Assembly: GCA_963789785.1 (NCBI GenBank)
Contig: CAWBNC010000051.1
Span: 8,942-72,941 of the forward strand
Reading direction: 5' to 3'
DNA from: JAEULH01 sp963789785
Lineage (GTDB): Bacteria > Pseudomonadota > Alphaproteobacteria > Rhodospirillales > Defluviicoccaceae
DNA: 64,000 nucleotides
The notes under the pieces: model-generated
Databases searched by the model: none
What the model was told of the DNA's origin: nothing
The model's input: only the letters and a program-made list of their open reading frames with translations
Shown here: positions 47,897 through 56,791 of the stretch, piece by piece
How the letters are laid out: each line of letters opens with the position of its first letter
Position numbering within the stretch: position 1 is the first letter of the stretch
Position numbers and translations under genes: made by a program

Positions 47897-48142
47897 TCAC
47901 GCCGCCCCGTCGGCAAACACATCATCGGCGAAAATCTCGTCGAACAGCGCCCAGGTCGAGCCTGCGTCCTCGGCGCTGACCTTCTGAATGGCGTAGCCGA
48001 CGTGGACGAGAACGTGGTCGCCGACCCCGACCGGCTCATCCTGGATAAGGAACAGGTTGACGTCCCGCTCGACGCCCTTGGCGGAGCAGCGCGCCACATA
48101 CCCCGTGACGCCGTCGACGCGCATCGGCACGGCAAGACACAT
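47897..48142 (-). CDS. hypC: Hydrogenase assembly chaperone HypC/HybG
   Basis: 81 residues from the ATG at 48142, chosen because the mature family starts MCLAVPMRV with the essential Cys2. It binds HypD and then the hydrogenase large-subunit precursor. The C-terminal helix is QKVSAEDAGSTWALFDEIFA. An upstream in-frame start would add seven residues and bury Cys2. It is the first gene of hypCABDFE. The region 48143-48232 before it should hold the promoter unless it is read from gspK. Confidence 0.93.
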   Translation of the reverse strand: MCLAVPMRVDGVTGYVARCSAKGVERDVNLFLIQDEPVGVGDHVLVHVGYAIQKVSAEDAGSTWALFDEIFADDVFADGAA

Positions 48143-48232
48143 TCTCTCCTCCCATGGCGGCATTCGTTGTTATCGTTCTGCCGTTCGGCATCATACCAGA
48201 CCTCGCGCGGCGCGGCGAGCGCGCCGCGCAGC

Positions 48233-49253
48233 TCAGCGCCGATCATCTGACGCCGGCGCCGGCGCGGGGTGAGAGCAAGCCGCATCACCCGGTCTGGCGA
48301 AGAGGATTCGCCGGCCCTGGCGCCAGACGCGGATAGTGTAAGGTTTGTCGCCGCCGTACTCGACCGCGACGACGGCATCGCGCGCGAACACGGCGCCGCC
48401 GGCACTGCGGCCTTCGCTGTGCACGGTGAAGACGCCGATCATCGACCGGGGCGCGAACGAGCCTTCGCGGAGGATGGTCAGCGGGCCGGGCGGCAGCGGC
48501 GGCCATTGCTCCTCGCCGGTCCCGTTCTGATCCTCGTCCTGCCCGCGCCCCTGCGTCCTCGCCAGGGCCTCGCGGACCGGCGGCAGCGCCGCCTTCGCGT
48601 CCGGGTCCGGCTGGTCGCTGTAGACCGTCAGCGCCGGTGCGATCTTCCGGTAGATCTCGCCGGTCATGCCGGGAACCTGCTGCAGTTCCTCCAGGACAGC
48701 GAACGGGGCGTCGCCGGCATTGCCGGTGAAGTCCGTTTCGTCTTCGCCGCCGTCATCCGCCGTGGATGCATCGCCGCCGCCGCCACGGTACGCGACGATG
48801 GCATCGGCGAGGGCTTCGGCCTCGCGGCCGGCAACCCCGACAACATCCAACAGCGCGCGCAGAAGGCTGCGCGGCGCGAGGTTGAGGTCGATCTTGCCGC
48901 CCTCGTCGCTGATGGCGAAGCGGGCCGCGCCGCCGCCGAATTGCCAGGCGTAGATGGTCTGGTCGATCCTGCAGTCCGCCCTCGCTGACCGGAACGACCA
49001 GCCCGCCGGCCGCCCTTGCGACCGCAGCGTCGGCGATGGCCTCGGCCGAGGCGGCTTCGGCCATGTTGCGGGCCAGATTGACCTCAGTGCGGGTGCTGGT
49101 GCTGAAGCTTGCGGCGAGCGCGGCAAGAACCACCATCACCCACAACACCGCGATCAGTGCGATGCCGCTCTCCGCGATCCTGCGCCGGCCAAACCCGGCT
49201 GAAGGCTGCGGTGAGATCAAGAGGGCGCTGCGATCAGCGGACGCGATCCTCAA
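48233..49253 (-). CDS. gspK: Type II secretion minor pseudopilin GspK, one frame change
   Basis: Tip-capping minor pseudopilin. A TTG at 49253 lies inside the end of gspD. The prepilin region reads IAESGIALIAVLWVMVVLAA, with an Ile at the position usually held by Phe. The large globular domain includes LARNMAEAASAEAIADAAVA, then after a +1 change near 48975 CRIDQTIYAWQFGGGAARFA and IDLNLAPRSLLRALLDVVG, with the calcium-site Asp/Glu-rich insert DDGGEDETDF. 1021 bases = 340 codons + 1. It is encoded with gspD, apart from the other pseudopilins. Confidence 0.85.
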
Positions 49254-51525
49254 GTTCGATCACGCCGTGGAGGCGCCGCCGGATTTCCTCGGTCATGCGC
49301 TGCGCCTCTTCCTCGTTGCCGACGACCCGCGGTTTGAGCAGCACCAGAAGTTCGGTGCGCGTGTTCCTGGTGGTCGTGGTGCCGAAGAGAAAGCCGAGGA
49401 CCGGGATGTCCTTGAGCAGGGGGATGCCGCTGTCGGTCTGCTCGTTCCGATCGCGGATGAGGCCGCCGATGGCGATGGCCTCGCCGTCCTGGACCGCGAT
49501 CGTGCTTTCAACCCGGCGCTGCTGGAAGGTCGGCGAGTCGAGGTCCGAGGACGTCGTGCGCACCGCGTCCGAGACCTCCTGACCGAGTTCGAGCGTGACC
49601 AGCCCACCCGTATTGACCCGCGGCGTGACGTCCAGAATGACGCCGGTGTTGCGGTATTCGATGGAGTTCACGACCGGTGCGCCCGCGGTGATCGTGCTGA
49701 CGGCACTCTGGGTCGAGACCGGCACCTCGTCGCCGACCTGCAGCGCGGCGGTCTGATTGTCCAGGACCAGTAGCAGCGGCGAGGAGACCACCCGCACGTT
49801 GGTGACCGTCTCCAGGGCATTCACAATCGCACGGATATCTCCGGTCTTCAGGGCATAGGAGAAGCCGGGGAAGGCGGAGGCGACAGCACCGGTCGCGAGC
49901 GAGCTTAACGTAAAGCTGTTGTTCCCGGCCTTGAAGAACCACTCGACGCCATACTTGAGCTCGTCATCGAGCGAAACCTCGAGGATCGTCGCCTCGATCA
50001 GAACCTGCAGCGGGATGGTGTCGAGCTTCTTCAGGACGGCGTCGACTTCTCGGTAATCATTGGGGGTCGCGTAGATCACCAGGGCATTCTTCACCGGATC
50101 GGCGATGATGCGGACCTGGTCCTCGGTCGGAGTCTCTTCGTTGCCGGTCGTTGTCTGGCGCAACTGCGACGCGGTCGACCGCGCTCGCGCCGCCAGCGTC
50201 TGCTGGCGAATGCGCGACGGCGTACCGAACTGGCGGGTCTGGCCGCCGGTGCCGCCGAGTCCCGTCGATCCGCCCAGTCCGGAGGTGGCGCCGCGCTGCG
50301 ATAGCCCGCCGCCAAATCCGCCGCCCCCGAGCCCGCCGCCAAAGCCCGAGCGCGAGCGGCCGGTGGTGCCGAAGCCGTACGCGTCGCCGATGGAGGCGGG
50401 TGTCGTTCCGGGAGCGAGCTCCGGTCGCTGGGTGGCGCTGCCGGGGGAGAAAATGTCGCTCAGGACCAGCGCCAGGTCTTCCGCCCGGCTGTTCTCGATG
50501 TAGTAGACGTAGAGCCGCGGGACCGCCTCCTCGCCGACGTCGAGCCGGCCGATCCAGGTCTTGGCGCGATCGAGATAGGCGGCCTGCGAAGCGATGACCA
50601 GAACCGCGTTCATCCGCTGAATGGGGACAAAGCGGACGACGTTTGTGAGTGCCCCTTCATCCTTGCTGCTGAATACCGTCTCCAGCTCGCCGACGATGGT
50701 ATCCGGATCGCTCGATTGCAGCGGGAAGATGCCGAAGGATTTTCCCGCCATCCAGTCGACATCGAAGGTGTTGATCATGTCGACCATGTTGATGAGTTCG
50801 TTCTGGTTCCCGCCGAGGATGAGAATGTTTCGTGTTGTATCGGCGCGCAGGACCGCGCCCGGCGGCGAGACCGGCTCGAGCAGCTTCTGCATCTCGGCGG
50901 CGCCGACAAAGTGCAGGGGCACGACCATGACGCTGGTGCCCGGCCTCTCACGGACGGCCTGCACCGATCCGCGCAGGCGCGCGCCGCTGCGGATGGCCGC
51001 ATCGGCGGGAACGACGCGATAGAGGCCGTCCAATTCGACCATGGTCGCGCCATTCAGGGCCAGGATTGTCTCCAGTGTCGCGAGGAGCGACGCCGCAGGC
51101 ACCGGCTGGCCGGTCTGCAGCGTTACCGCTCCCTGAACTCGCGGATCGATGACGTAATTGTAGCCCAGCGTGTCGCCGAGAACCGCCTTGATCACTTCCT
51201 GCAGATCGGCATTGACGAAGTTGAGCGTGATCTCGCCCTCCGGCGTCTGCTGCCGCTGCACGCCGGCGCTGGCGGGAGGCGTCGCAAGCGTGTCTGTCCC
51301 GGGATAGAGGCTCGGCGGCTTGCGCGGCTCGCTTGACTTTTCGGGCAGGACCGGGCCGGAACCATATGCGCCCTCCCGACTTACGGGACCGGGTTCAGCG
51401 GGCGTCCGTGCTCCGAAGGTATCCTGCGGCGGCACGGGTTTCGGCGCCGCGCAGCCGGCGACATTGACGAGCAACGCACACGCCATCGCTGTTCGGACGG
51501 CCGCTCTGCAACGGCAAAAACGCAT
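49234..51525 (-). CDS. gspD: Type II secretion secretin GspD
   Basis: 763-residue outer-membrane secretin. A lipobox VAGC (residues 22-25) predicts a lipid-anchored N-terminus. N0-N3 domains (about 95-430) are followed by the secretin core with VPVSTQSAVSTITAGAPVVN and the C-terminal GIPLLKDIPVLGFLFGTTTT. A long Gly-rich insert (GGGLGGGGFGGGLSQRGATS, around residue 385) lies in an N-domain loop. The short C-terminal tail may be a pilotin contact or, given the lipid anchor, no separate pilotin is needed. It is intact and overlaps gspK by 20 bases. Confidence 0.95.
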   Translation of the reverse strand: MRFCRCRAAVRTAMACALLVNVAGCAAPKPVPPQDTFGARTPAEPGPVSREGAYGSGPVLPEKSSEPRKPPSLYPGTDTLATPPASAGVQRQQTPEGEITLNFVNADLQEVIKAVLGDTLGYNYVIDPRVQGAVTLQTGQPVPAASLLATLETILALNGATMVELDGLYRVVPADAAIRSGARLRGSVQAVRERPGTSVMVVPLHFVGAAEMQKLLEPVSPPGAVLRADTTRNILILGGNQNELINMVDMINTFDVDWMAGKSFGIFPLQSSDPDTIVGELETVFSSKDEGALTNVVRFVPIQRMNAVLVIASQAAYLDRAKTWIGRLDVGEEAVPRLYVYYIENSRAEDLALVLSDIFSPGSATQRPELAPGTTPASIGDAYGFGTTGRSRSGFGGGLGGGGFGGGLSQRGATSGLGGSTGLGGTGGQTRQFGTPSRIRQQTLAARARSTASQLRQTTTGNEETPTEDQVRIIADPVKNALVIYATPNDYREVDAVLKKLDTIPLQVLIEATILEVSLDDELKYGVEWFFKAGNNSFTLSSLATGAVASAFPGFSYALKTGDIRAIVNALETVTNVRVVSSPLLLVLDNQTAALQVGDEVPVSTQSAVSTITAGAPVVNSIEYRNTGVILDVTPRVNTGGLVTLELGQEVSDAVRTTSSDLDSPTFQQRRVESTIAVQDGEAIAIGGLIRDRNEQTDSGIPLLKDIPVLGFLFGTTTTRNTRTELLVLLKPRVVGNEEEAQRMTEEIRRRLHGVIELEDRVR

Positions 51526-51851
51526 CAGGAGCCCAGGGTCAAACGTGCTCGCCTTGTCTCTCGGACGCCTGCCTCAACGCGGCGGATCGAAGACCGCCGT
51601 GGCGCCCGAGAAACCCCGCTATTCGTTGAACGTTATATCGACACGCATCACGCCGATATTGTGACGGCCTTCCCGGCAGCGCGCAACGGAGCGTGCGACG
51701 TGTGCCGCAGCGGTTTCGGCAACACCTGGACGAGGAGGCCCGATCGTCGCCGCTAACCGCGCCTGCTTCTGTCATAGACACGTCAAGTTGCCTCCGCGTA
51801 ATGTGTGCGCCCGCTTGTCCGGATTTTGCCCCGTCTTCTGTATCGTCAGCC
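51526..51851. other. Divergent promoter region between gspD and eipB
   Basis: 326 bases with no supported gene. It must contain the promoters of gspD-K on the minus strand and of eipB on the plus strand. No strong -35/-10 pair or long palindrome stands out. The short open frames crossing it have no recognisable features. Confidence 0.6.
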
Positions 51852-52655
51852 ATGTCCACGGTCTTCTTCAAAGTGTCCTGCGAGGCTTGTCTTGCGCTCA
51901 TGCTGATCGCACCGGCCAGCGCGGATGTGATTCTCACGCCCCACCAGGCCGTGTACCGGATGGCGCTGGCGCCGGGTAGCCGCACCATCGACATTGCGGC
52001 TGCCGATGGTCTGATGGTCTATCGGGCTTCCCGGGAGTGTGGCGGCTGGACGGTCGAGAACCATACGGTCATCCGCTACGTCCAGGACGACGGCGATACC
52101 TCGGAAGACAAGTGGGCGTTCGCCAGCTGGGAGGCTGACGACGGTTTGAGCTACCGTTTCCGGGTGCTGCACAGGGTCGACAGCGGGGTCGACCGGATCG
52201 AGGGAACCGCGAACCTTGATCATCCGGGCGGCGGCGGTGTTGCCCGTTACACGGTGCCCGAAGAAATGGAGGTTGAACTTCCGGAAGGTACGCTGTTTCC
52301 GACGGCGCATCTGCGCCGGCTGATCGCCGCCGCGCAGGATGGGGAGAAGATCCTGACCCGAGTTGTCTTCGACGGGACAACCCAGGATAACCCTTATCTC
52401 GTCAACATCATGATCGCGCCGCTGAAGCGGCACGACGAACCGATCGCGGAGGTTCTCGGAGCACCGCCGTCGGTCGCCTACTGGACCCGCGGCGCCTTTT
52501 ATCCATACTTCAGTCAGGCGGAGATCCCGGACTTCGAGATGACCATCGAACTTCGCGCCGACGGCATTGCCGAGCGGGTGGAGCAGGAGTTCGACGATCT
52601 CGGCCTGCGCGGAACCCTGCTCGGCGTTCAGCTTCTGCCGCGTCACGATTGCTAG
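51852..52655 (+). CDS. eipB: Cell envelope integrity protein EipB (DUF1849)
   Basis: 267-residue periplasmic protein. A signal peptide ends at about residue 24 (LIAPASA/DVIL). The remainder is the EipB beta-spiral domain: HQAVYRMALAP, SRECGGWTVENHTVIRYVQD and PRHDC with the C-terminal Cys that forms a conserved disulfide with the first one (C62 region). EipB is confined to alphaproteobacteria and supports envelope integrity. The ATG at 51852 gives the natural signal peptide; an earlier in-frame start does not. Confidence 0.88.
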   Translation: MSTVFFKVSCEACLALMLIAPASADVILTPHQAVYRMALAPGSRTIDIAAADGLMVYRASRECGGWTVENHTVIRYVQDDGDTSEDKWAFASWEADDGLSYRFRVLHRVDSGVDRIEGTANLDHPGGGGVARYTVPEEMEVELPEGTLFPTAHLRRLIAAAQDGEKILTRVVFDGTTQDNPYLVNIMIAPLKRHDEPIAEVLGAPPSVAYWTRGAFYPYFSQAEIPDFEMTIELRADGIAERVEQEFDDLGLRGTLLGVQLLPRHDC

Positions 52656-52687
52656 CAAGAAGGTGAGGGCGTGACCCTGCCGCGCAT

Positions 52688-53653
52688 TCACGCGGGCTTC
52701 GGCGGCCACAGCCATGCGGCGCCGCGGACGCCGCTGGAATCGCCGTGGCGATTGCGGCGCAGCTTCGTCGCGACATTGTCGGAGAACACCCAGCGGCGCC
52801 ACTGTTGCGGCACGTCGGCATAGAGCCGGGGGATGTTGGACAGGCCGCCGCCGAGGACGATGACGTCCGGATCGAGGACGTTGATCACCGACGCGAGGGC
52901 GCGCGCCAGGCGGTCGGCGTAGCCGGCGAGGCTGGCAGTGGCGGCCGGGTCGCCGGCTTCCGCCAGGGCGGATATGGCGGCGGCGTCCCATTCGCCCGCC
53001 ATGACGGCTCTCATCGCGGCCCGCGTTTCGCCGCGTGTCCCGCCTTGCGTTTCCCCGGCCACGGCGCGGGCGTAGGCCCGGGCGAGGCCGGCTCCCGAGA
53101 GGTAGGTCTCGATGCATCCGGTCAAGCCGCAGTAGCACGGCTCACCCGCGGGATCTTCGCTTTGCGGCCACGGAATCGGGTTGTGCCCCCACTCGCCGGC
53201 GATGGCGTTGACGCCGGACCATACCTGGCCGTCGATGGCGATGCCGCCGCCGACGCCGGTGCCGAGGATCACGCCGAAGACCACACGGGCGCCGGCTCCC
53301 GCGCCGTCGACGGCTTCGGAGACGGCGAAGCAGTTGGCGTCATTGGCGACGCGGACCGGACGGGCGAGGATTTCGCCAAGATCGCGGTCCAGAGGGCGGT
53401 CGATGAGCCAGGTGGCGTTGGCGTTCTTGACGAGGCCGGTCAACGGGGACATGGCGCCGGGGATGCCGACGCCGACCGTTGCCGAACGGTCTCCGGCGGT
53501 GTCCAGGCCGGCGACCAGACCGGCGACCGCTTCCAGCGTCCCGCGGTAGTCCCCGCGCGGCGTCGGAACGCGCAGACGCGCGTGTTCGCCGCCGTACTCG
53601 TCGATCAGGATGCCTTCGATCTTGCTGCCGCCGAGATCGATGCCGATCCTCAT
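52688..53653 (-). CDS. ROK family sugar kinase (fructokinase-like)
   Basis: 321-residue ROK kinase. The phosphate loop is DLGGSKIEG (6-14), the catalytic base is D105 in NDANCF, and the ROK zinc site is H157 with C173, C175 and C180 in GHNPIPW...CYCGLTGC. A low-complexity stretch (GETQGGTRGETRAAMRAVM) interrupts the C-terminal lobe. The substrate is a hexose, likely fructose, glucose or mannose; N-acetylglucosamine is possible. The next gene in the same direction is the ArsR regulator, upstream by 36 bases, but they are not obviously functionally linked. Confidence 0.87.
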   Translation of the reverse strand: MRIGIDLGGSKIEGILIDEYGGEHARLRVPTPRGDYRGTLEAVAGLVAGLDTAGDRSATVGVGIPGAMSPLTGLVKNANATWLIDRPLDRDLGEILARPVRVANDANCFAVSEAVDGAGAGARVVFGVILGTGVGGGIAIDGQVWSGVNAIAGEWGHNPIPWPQSEDPAGEPCYCGLTGCIETYLSGAGLARAYARAVAGETQGGTRGETRAAMRAVMAGEWDAAAISALAEAGDPAATASLAGYADRLARALASVINVLDPDVIVLGGGLSNIPRLYADVPQQWRRWVFSDNVATKLRRNRHGDSSGVRGAAWLWPPKPA

Positions 53654-53689
53654 CGCGGCCGACGAGATGCTCTTGCCCGACTGGCGCGG

Positions 53690-54073
53690 TCAGGAAGACA
53701 GCATGATCGTGGCCGTTCCGAGCGACTGTTCGCCCGCGGACGCAACGGCAGCGGCGTGCCCCTGCTCGAACTCGGCGCAATAGAGCTGATACAGCGTCGC
53801 GATGACCGCCGCGGCTTCGCCGCCGGCGAGGGAGTAGTAGATCGTCTGCGCCGCGCGCCGGGTCTGGACCAGATTATCGCGCCTCAGCCGGGCCAGATGC
53901 TGCGATAGCGCCGACTGGCTGAGGCCGATCAGACGCTCGAGTTCGCCTACCGAGCGCTCGCCCTTGGCAAGCTGGCAGAGCACCATAAGCCGGTGGGTAT
54001 TGCCCATGGCCTTCAGAAGGGCGCTGGCGCGCGCCGCGGCGGCCCGCATCGTTTCGAGGTCGACCGTCTCCAC
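53690..54073 (-). CDS. ArsR/SmtB-family regulator, SqrR/BigR (persulfide-sensor) type
   Basis: 127 residues from a GTG at 54073, chosen because GGAGGGG precedes it by eight bases. Winged helix-turn-helix with LLKAMGNTHRLMVLCQLAKG and the recognition helix SQSALSQHLARLRRD. The two Cys (in LMVLCQL and LYQLYCAEF) are exactly 66 residues apart, the spacing of the sensor pair in SqrR and BigR, which form a persulfide bridge and release DNA. Metal-binding motifs of ArsR or SmtB are absent. It is divergent from tusA, a sulfur-carrier gene, which supports a sulfide or persulfide role. The DNA site may be the inverted repeat at 54253-54267. Confidence 0.8.
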   Translation of the reverse strand: METVDLETMRAAAARASALLKAMGNTHRLMVLCQLAKGERSVGELERLIGLSQSALSQHLARLRRDNLVQTRRAAQTIYYSLAGGEAAAVIATLYQLYCAEFEQGHAAAVASAGEQSLGTATIMLSS

Positions 54074-54252
54074 CTGTGTCTCCCCTCCGCGCCGTGCCGT
54101 TGGCCGGCGCCAACGTGTTGAAGGCAAACCGGCTCTCCCTCGCGTGCCGCCAGTGCCGGCCGTTCAGGCTAATCGGGTGCCCGCTCAGGGCGGTTGGCCG
54201 ATTTCAATGCTCGGCGACCTGCGTCTTCATAAGCATGTGATGATAGAGAGGG

Positions 54253-54267
54253 AGAATAATAAATTCT
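54253..54267. promoter_or_regulatory. Candidate operator for the SqrR/BigR-like regulator
   Basis: AGAAT-N5-ATTCT inverted repeat in an unusually AT-rich stretch of the regulator-tusA intergenic region (54074-54386). SqrR sites also use ATTC/GAAT half-sites, but with a different order and spacing, so this is only a candidate. Confidence 0.35.
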
Positions 54268-54386
54268 ACACCGTCGGTTCGCAGGCGCAAAAACGGGTGC
54301 TTGCGCGACCGGTCGCGTTCGATGAATCCTGTCCGTGCCGGGCGCCTGCGCCCGTAGTGCCACGATCAAACGCGAGGAAACCGACT

Positions 54387-54614
54387 TTGCCCGACCATTT
54401 GCTGGACGCGAGGGGACTGCAGTGCCCTTTGCCCGTTCTGCGGGCGAACAAGATCATGAAGAGCCTGCCCGCCGGCGCCGAGCTGGAGGTGCTGGCGAGC
54501 GATCCGGCGGCTCCCCAGGACTTCGTCAGCTATGCCAGGACAACCGGCCACGGACTGGTCGACAGCCGCGCCGACGACGGCGTCTTTACCATCATCCTGC
54601 GCAAGTCCGGCTGA
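54387..54614 (+). CDS. tusA: TusA-family sulfurtransferase
   Basis: 75-residue sulfur carrier. A TTG start at 54387 preceded by GAGG gives LPDHLLDARGLQCPLPVLRA; the active Cys is in the CPxP motif CPLP. The remainder (AELEVLASDPAAPQDFVSYA) is the normal TusA/SirA fold. TusA passes persulfide sulfur to tRNA thiolation, molybdenum cofactor or sulfur oxidation enzymes. It faces the ArsR regulator. A YeeD-like role is also possible since no tusBCDE genes are near. Confidence 0.86.
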   Translation: MPDHLLDARGLQCPLPVLRANKIMKSLPAGAELEVLASDPAAPQDFVSYARTTGHGLVDSRADDGVFTIILRKSG

Positions 54615-54624
54615 ACGAGTCCGC

Positions 54625-55663
54625 TCAGCCGCCGCGGACGGCGAAGTCGTGGCAGGCGCGGACCCCGGCATCGGTATTGTCGATAAAGAAGCCATCGATT
54701 CCGGCGGCAAGAAAGGCTGCGATCTCGCCCTCCAGATCGCCGGGCGCCGTCGCCGGACCGGGCTTGCGGTACTGTTCGGGGAGAAAATGGTTCTCGGCCC
54801 GGAACGTGTAGGGATGGACGATGAGCCCGGCGGCGTGGGCGTCAGCGACAAAATCGGTACGCTTCTCGATTTCGAGCCGGCCGTCCGCGTCGAGCGGAAT
54901 GATGAAGTGGTTCTTCTCCGGACCGACGCCGGCGGCGTAGCCGGCGATGGTCTTGAGCCCCTCTGCCGTCGACATGTCGTCGTATGTTGTCGAGCCGCCG
55001 GCGTTCTGGACGTCGAACGGCTTGCCCTCCTTCCACAGGAGTTGAATGAGCGGAACCTCGGTCATGCCGGCCAGCGTCTTCAGGTTGCCCGTTTCGAACG
55101 ACTGGATGAAGACCGCCGCATCCGGACCCCTGAATCCGTGGCGCGCCAGGGCATCGAGAAGGGGTTTTTCCATCGGCAGACCGACATCGGCGAAGTGGGT
55201 CGGGTGCTTTGTCTCCGGGTAGACGCCGATGGTCCGACCGCCTTCTTCGCTGAGCGTCCCCGCCAGCTCAAGGATCTCGTCGAAGGTCGGGACGGCGAAG
55301 CGGCCGTTAAACATCGCGTTGCGCGGGCGAACCTCGGCGATGCGCTCGATCGCGCGCAGGGTCCTTGATCTCGGCCAGCGTGAAGTTCTCGCTGAACCAG
55401 CCTTCAACCGTTTCACCATCGACGACTTTCGTCGTCCTGCGCCCGCTGAATTCAGGATGGCTCGCGACGTCGGTGGTCAGGTTGAGGACGTTGTCGTGCC
55501 GGGCGATGAGTACTCCGTCCATGGTCATGACCAGATCCGGCTCGATGTAGTCGGCCCCGAGCCGCGCGGCGATTGCATAAGCCTCGAGGGTATGCTCCGG
55601 AACCAGCCCGCTGGCGCCGCGGTGGGCGATGATCAGACACGGCCGGCTTGCGGGCGCGCGCAC
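54625..55663 (-). CDS. Glycerophosphodiester phosphodiesterase, one frame change
   Basis: GDPD TIM-barrel enzyme of the GlpQ type. A GTG at 55663 starts PASRPCLIIAHRGASGLVPE; the catalytic His, then Glu/Asp metal ligands (YIEPDLVMTMDGVLIARHD) are intact. Near 55365 the frame moves +1 from FTLAEIK to LRAIERIAEVRPRNAMFNG. The second half has GVYPETKHPTHFADVGLPME and the closing strand FFIDNTDAGVRA. 1039 bases = 346 codons + 1. No clear signal peptide is seen, though GlpQ proteins are periplasmic, so the start may be slightly upstream or the enzyme cytosolic (UgpQ-like). It cleaves glycerophosphodiesters to glycerol 3-phosphate. Confidence 0.86.
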
Positions 55664-55675
55664 CGGACCCGCCCG

Positions 55676-56785
55676 CTAGGTAGGACTGTCGGTGGCGACG
55701 AAGCCCGGCAGCGGCGGCAGATCCGTGTTGGCGATGGCGAAGGCCTTGAACAGCAGGCCCATGCCGGCAGGGTGGACGAGGCGGCGGACGGCGCCGAGAA
55801 TGGCCTGGAACTGGTCGGGGGGAGCGCCGAGGAACAGCGCCTCGGCTCGCCGGTCGATGCCGAGGCGGCCGAGGAACAGTCCCTGGGGGATCGGTCCAAG
55901 AGCCCGCGCGCCGGCGTCTTCGACCGCTATGGCGAGAGCGCCGAAGTCGACGTGGTGAGAGAGGTCGGTCTCGCCCGGGTGGTCGAGGATACCGTGGAAC
56001 TCATGCCGGCGGACCGCCTGCAGGGTATCGCCGGCCGTACTCGCGCCATGGCCGTAGTCGACAATCAGCGCCGCCCCACCGTCGGCGGCGACGCGCGCGG
56101 GCAATGAGCGCGGCGAGCGCCTCGCCGGTCGGGCTGACCTCGACCACGTCGCCCTCGGCAATGTCGGCCAGGCCGAGCGGCAGCCGCAGTGGAAAAGCCG
56201 GCTTGAGCGTGAACTCCAGCGTCGCCTTGTCGCCGCCGAGGCCGATGCGCCGCTCCTGCCAGCCGGCGCCGACCTTGACGTACTGCTTCATCGGCAAGCG
56301 CATCGAAGAACTCGTTGGCGAGGATGATCGCCGGCCGCGCCGGGATCGCCGGCGAGATCGTCGTGCCATGACGGCGCCCGGACCAGGCCCAGATTCTCGA
56401 GCGCGTCCGCCTGCTTGCGGCGCAGGGCACGGCTGGTCTCGACCAGATGCACCTGCAGGGCGGCGTGAAAGGCGGGGGCGATCTGCTTCACTGCCCGCAG
56501 GGCGTCGGCGAGCAGCGTCCCGCGCCCTGGGCCCAGTTCGATCAGATCGACCGGATCCGGCTGGCCCATGGCTGCCCAGACGCTCGCGCACCAGGCGCCG
56601 ATGAGTTCGCCGAAGACCTGCGAGATCTCCGGCGCGGTGATGAAATCGCCGGCGCGGCCGAGCGGATCGCGGGTGGCGTAGTAGCCCCACACCGGGTGGC
56701 CGAGGGCATCGACCATGAAATCGGCAAGGCTGATCGGGCCTTCTTCGACGATTCGGCGGGTCAGGTGGGCGACGAGCGGAGACAG
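55676..56785 (-). CDS. SAM-dependent methyltransferase MidA/NDUFAF7 family, three frame changes, CTG start
   Basis: Class I methyltransferase related to mitochondrial NDUFAF7, which methylates a complex I subunit. The reading starts SPLVAHLTRRIVEEGPISLA after a CTG at 56785, six bases after the lgt stop; no ATG, GTG or TTG is available in that frame after the stop, so CTG initiation is proposed. Motif blocks are GYYATRDPLGRAGDFITAPE and LIELGPGRGTLLADAL (SAM motif I). Later parts in other frames are PAIILANEFFDAL, KQYVKVGAGWQERRIGLGGD and AALIVDYGHGASTAGDTLQA with GETDLSHHVDFGALA. Changes near 56370, 56300 and 56100 are all +1; 1110 bases = 370 codons fits three extra bases. Confidence 0.82.
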
Positions 56786-56791
56786 GGCAGT

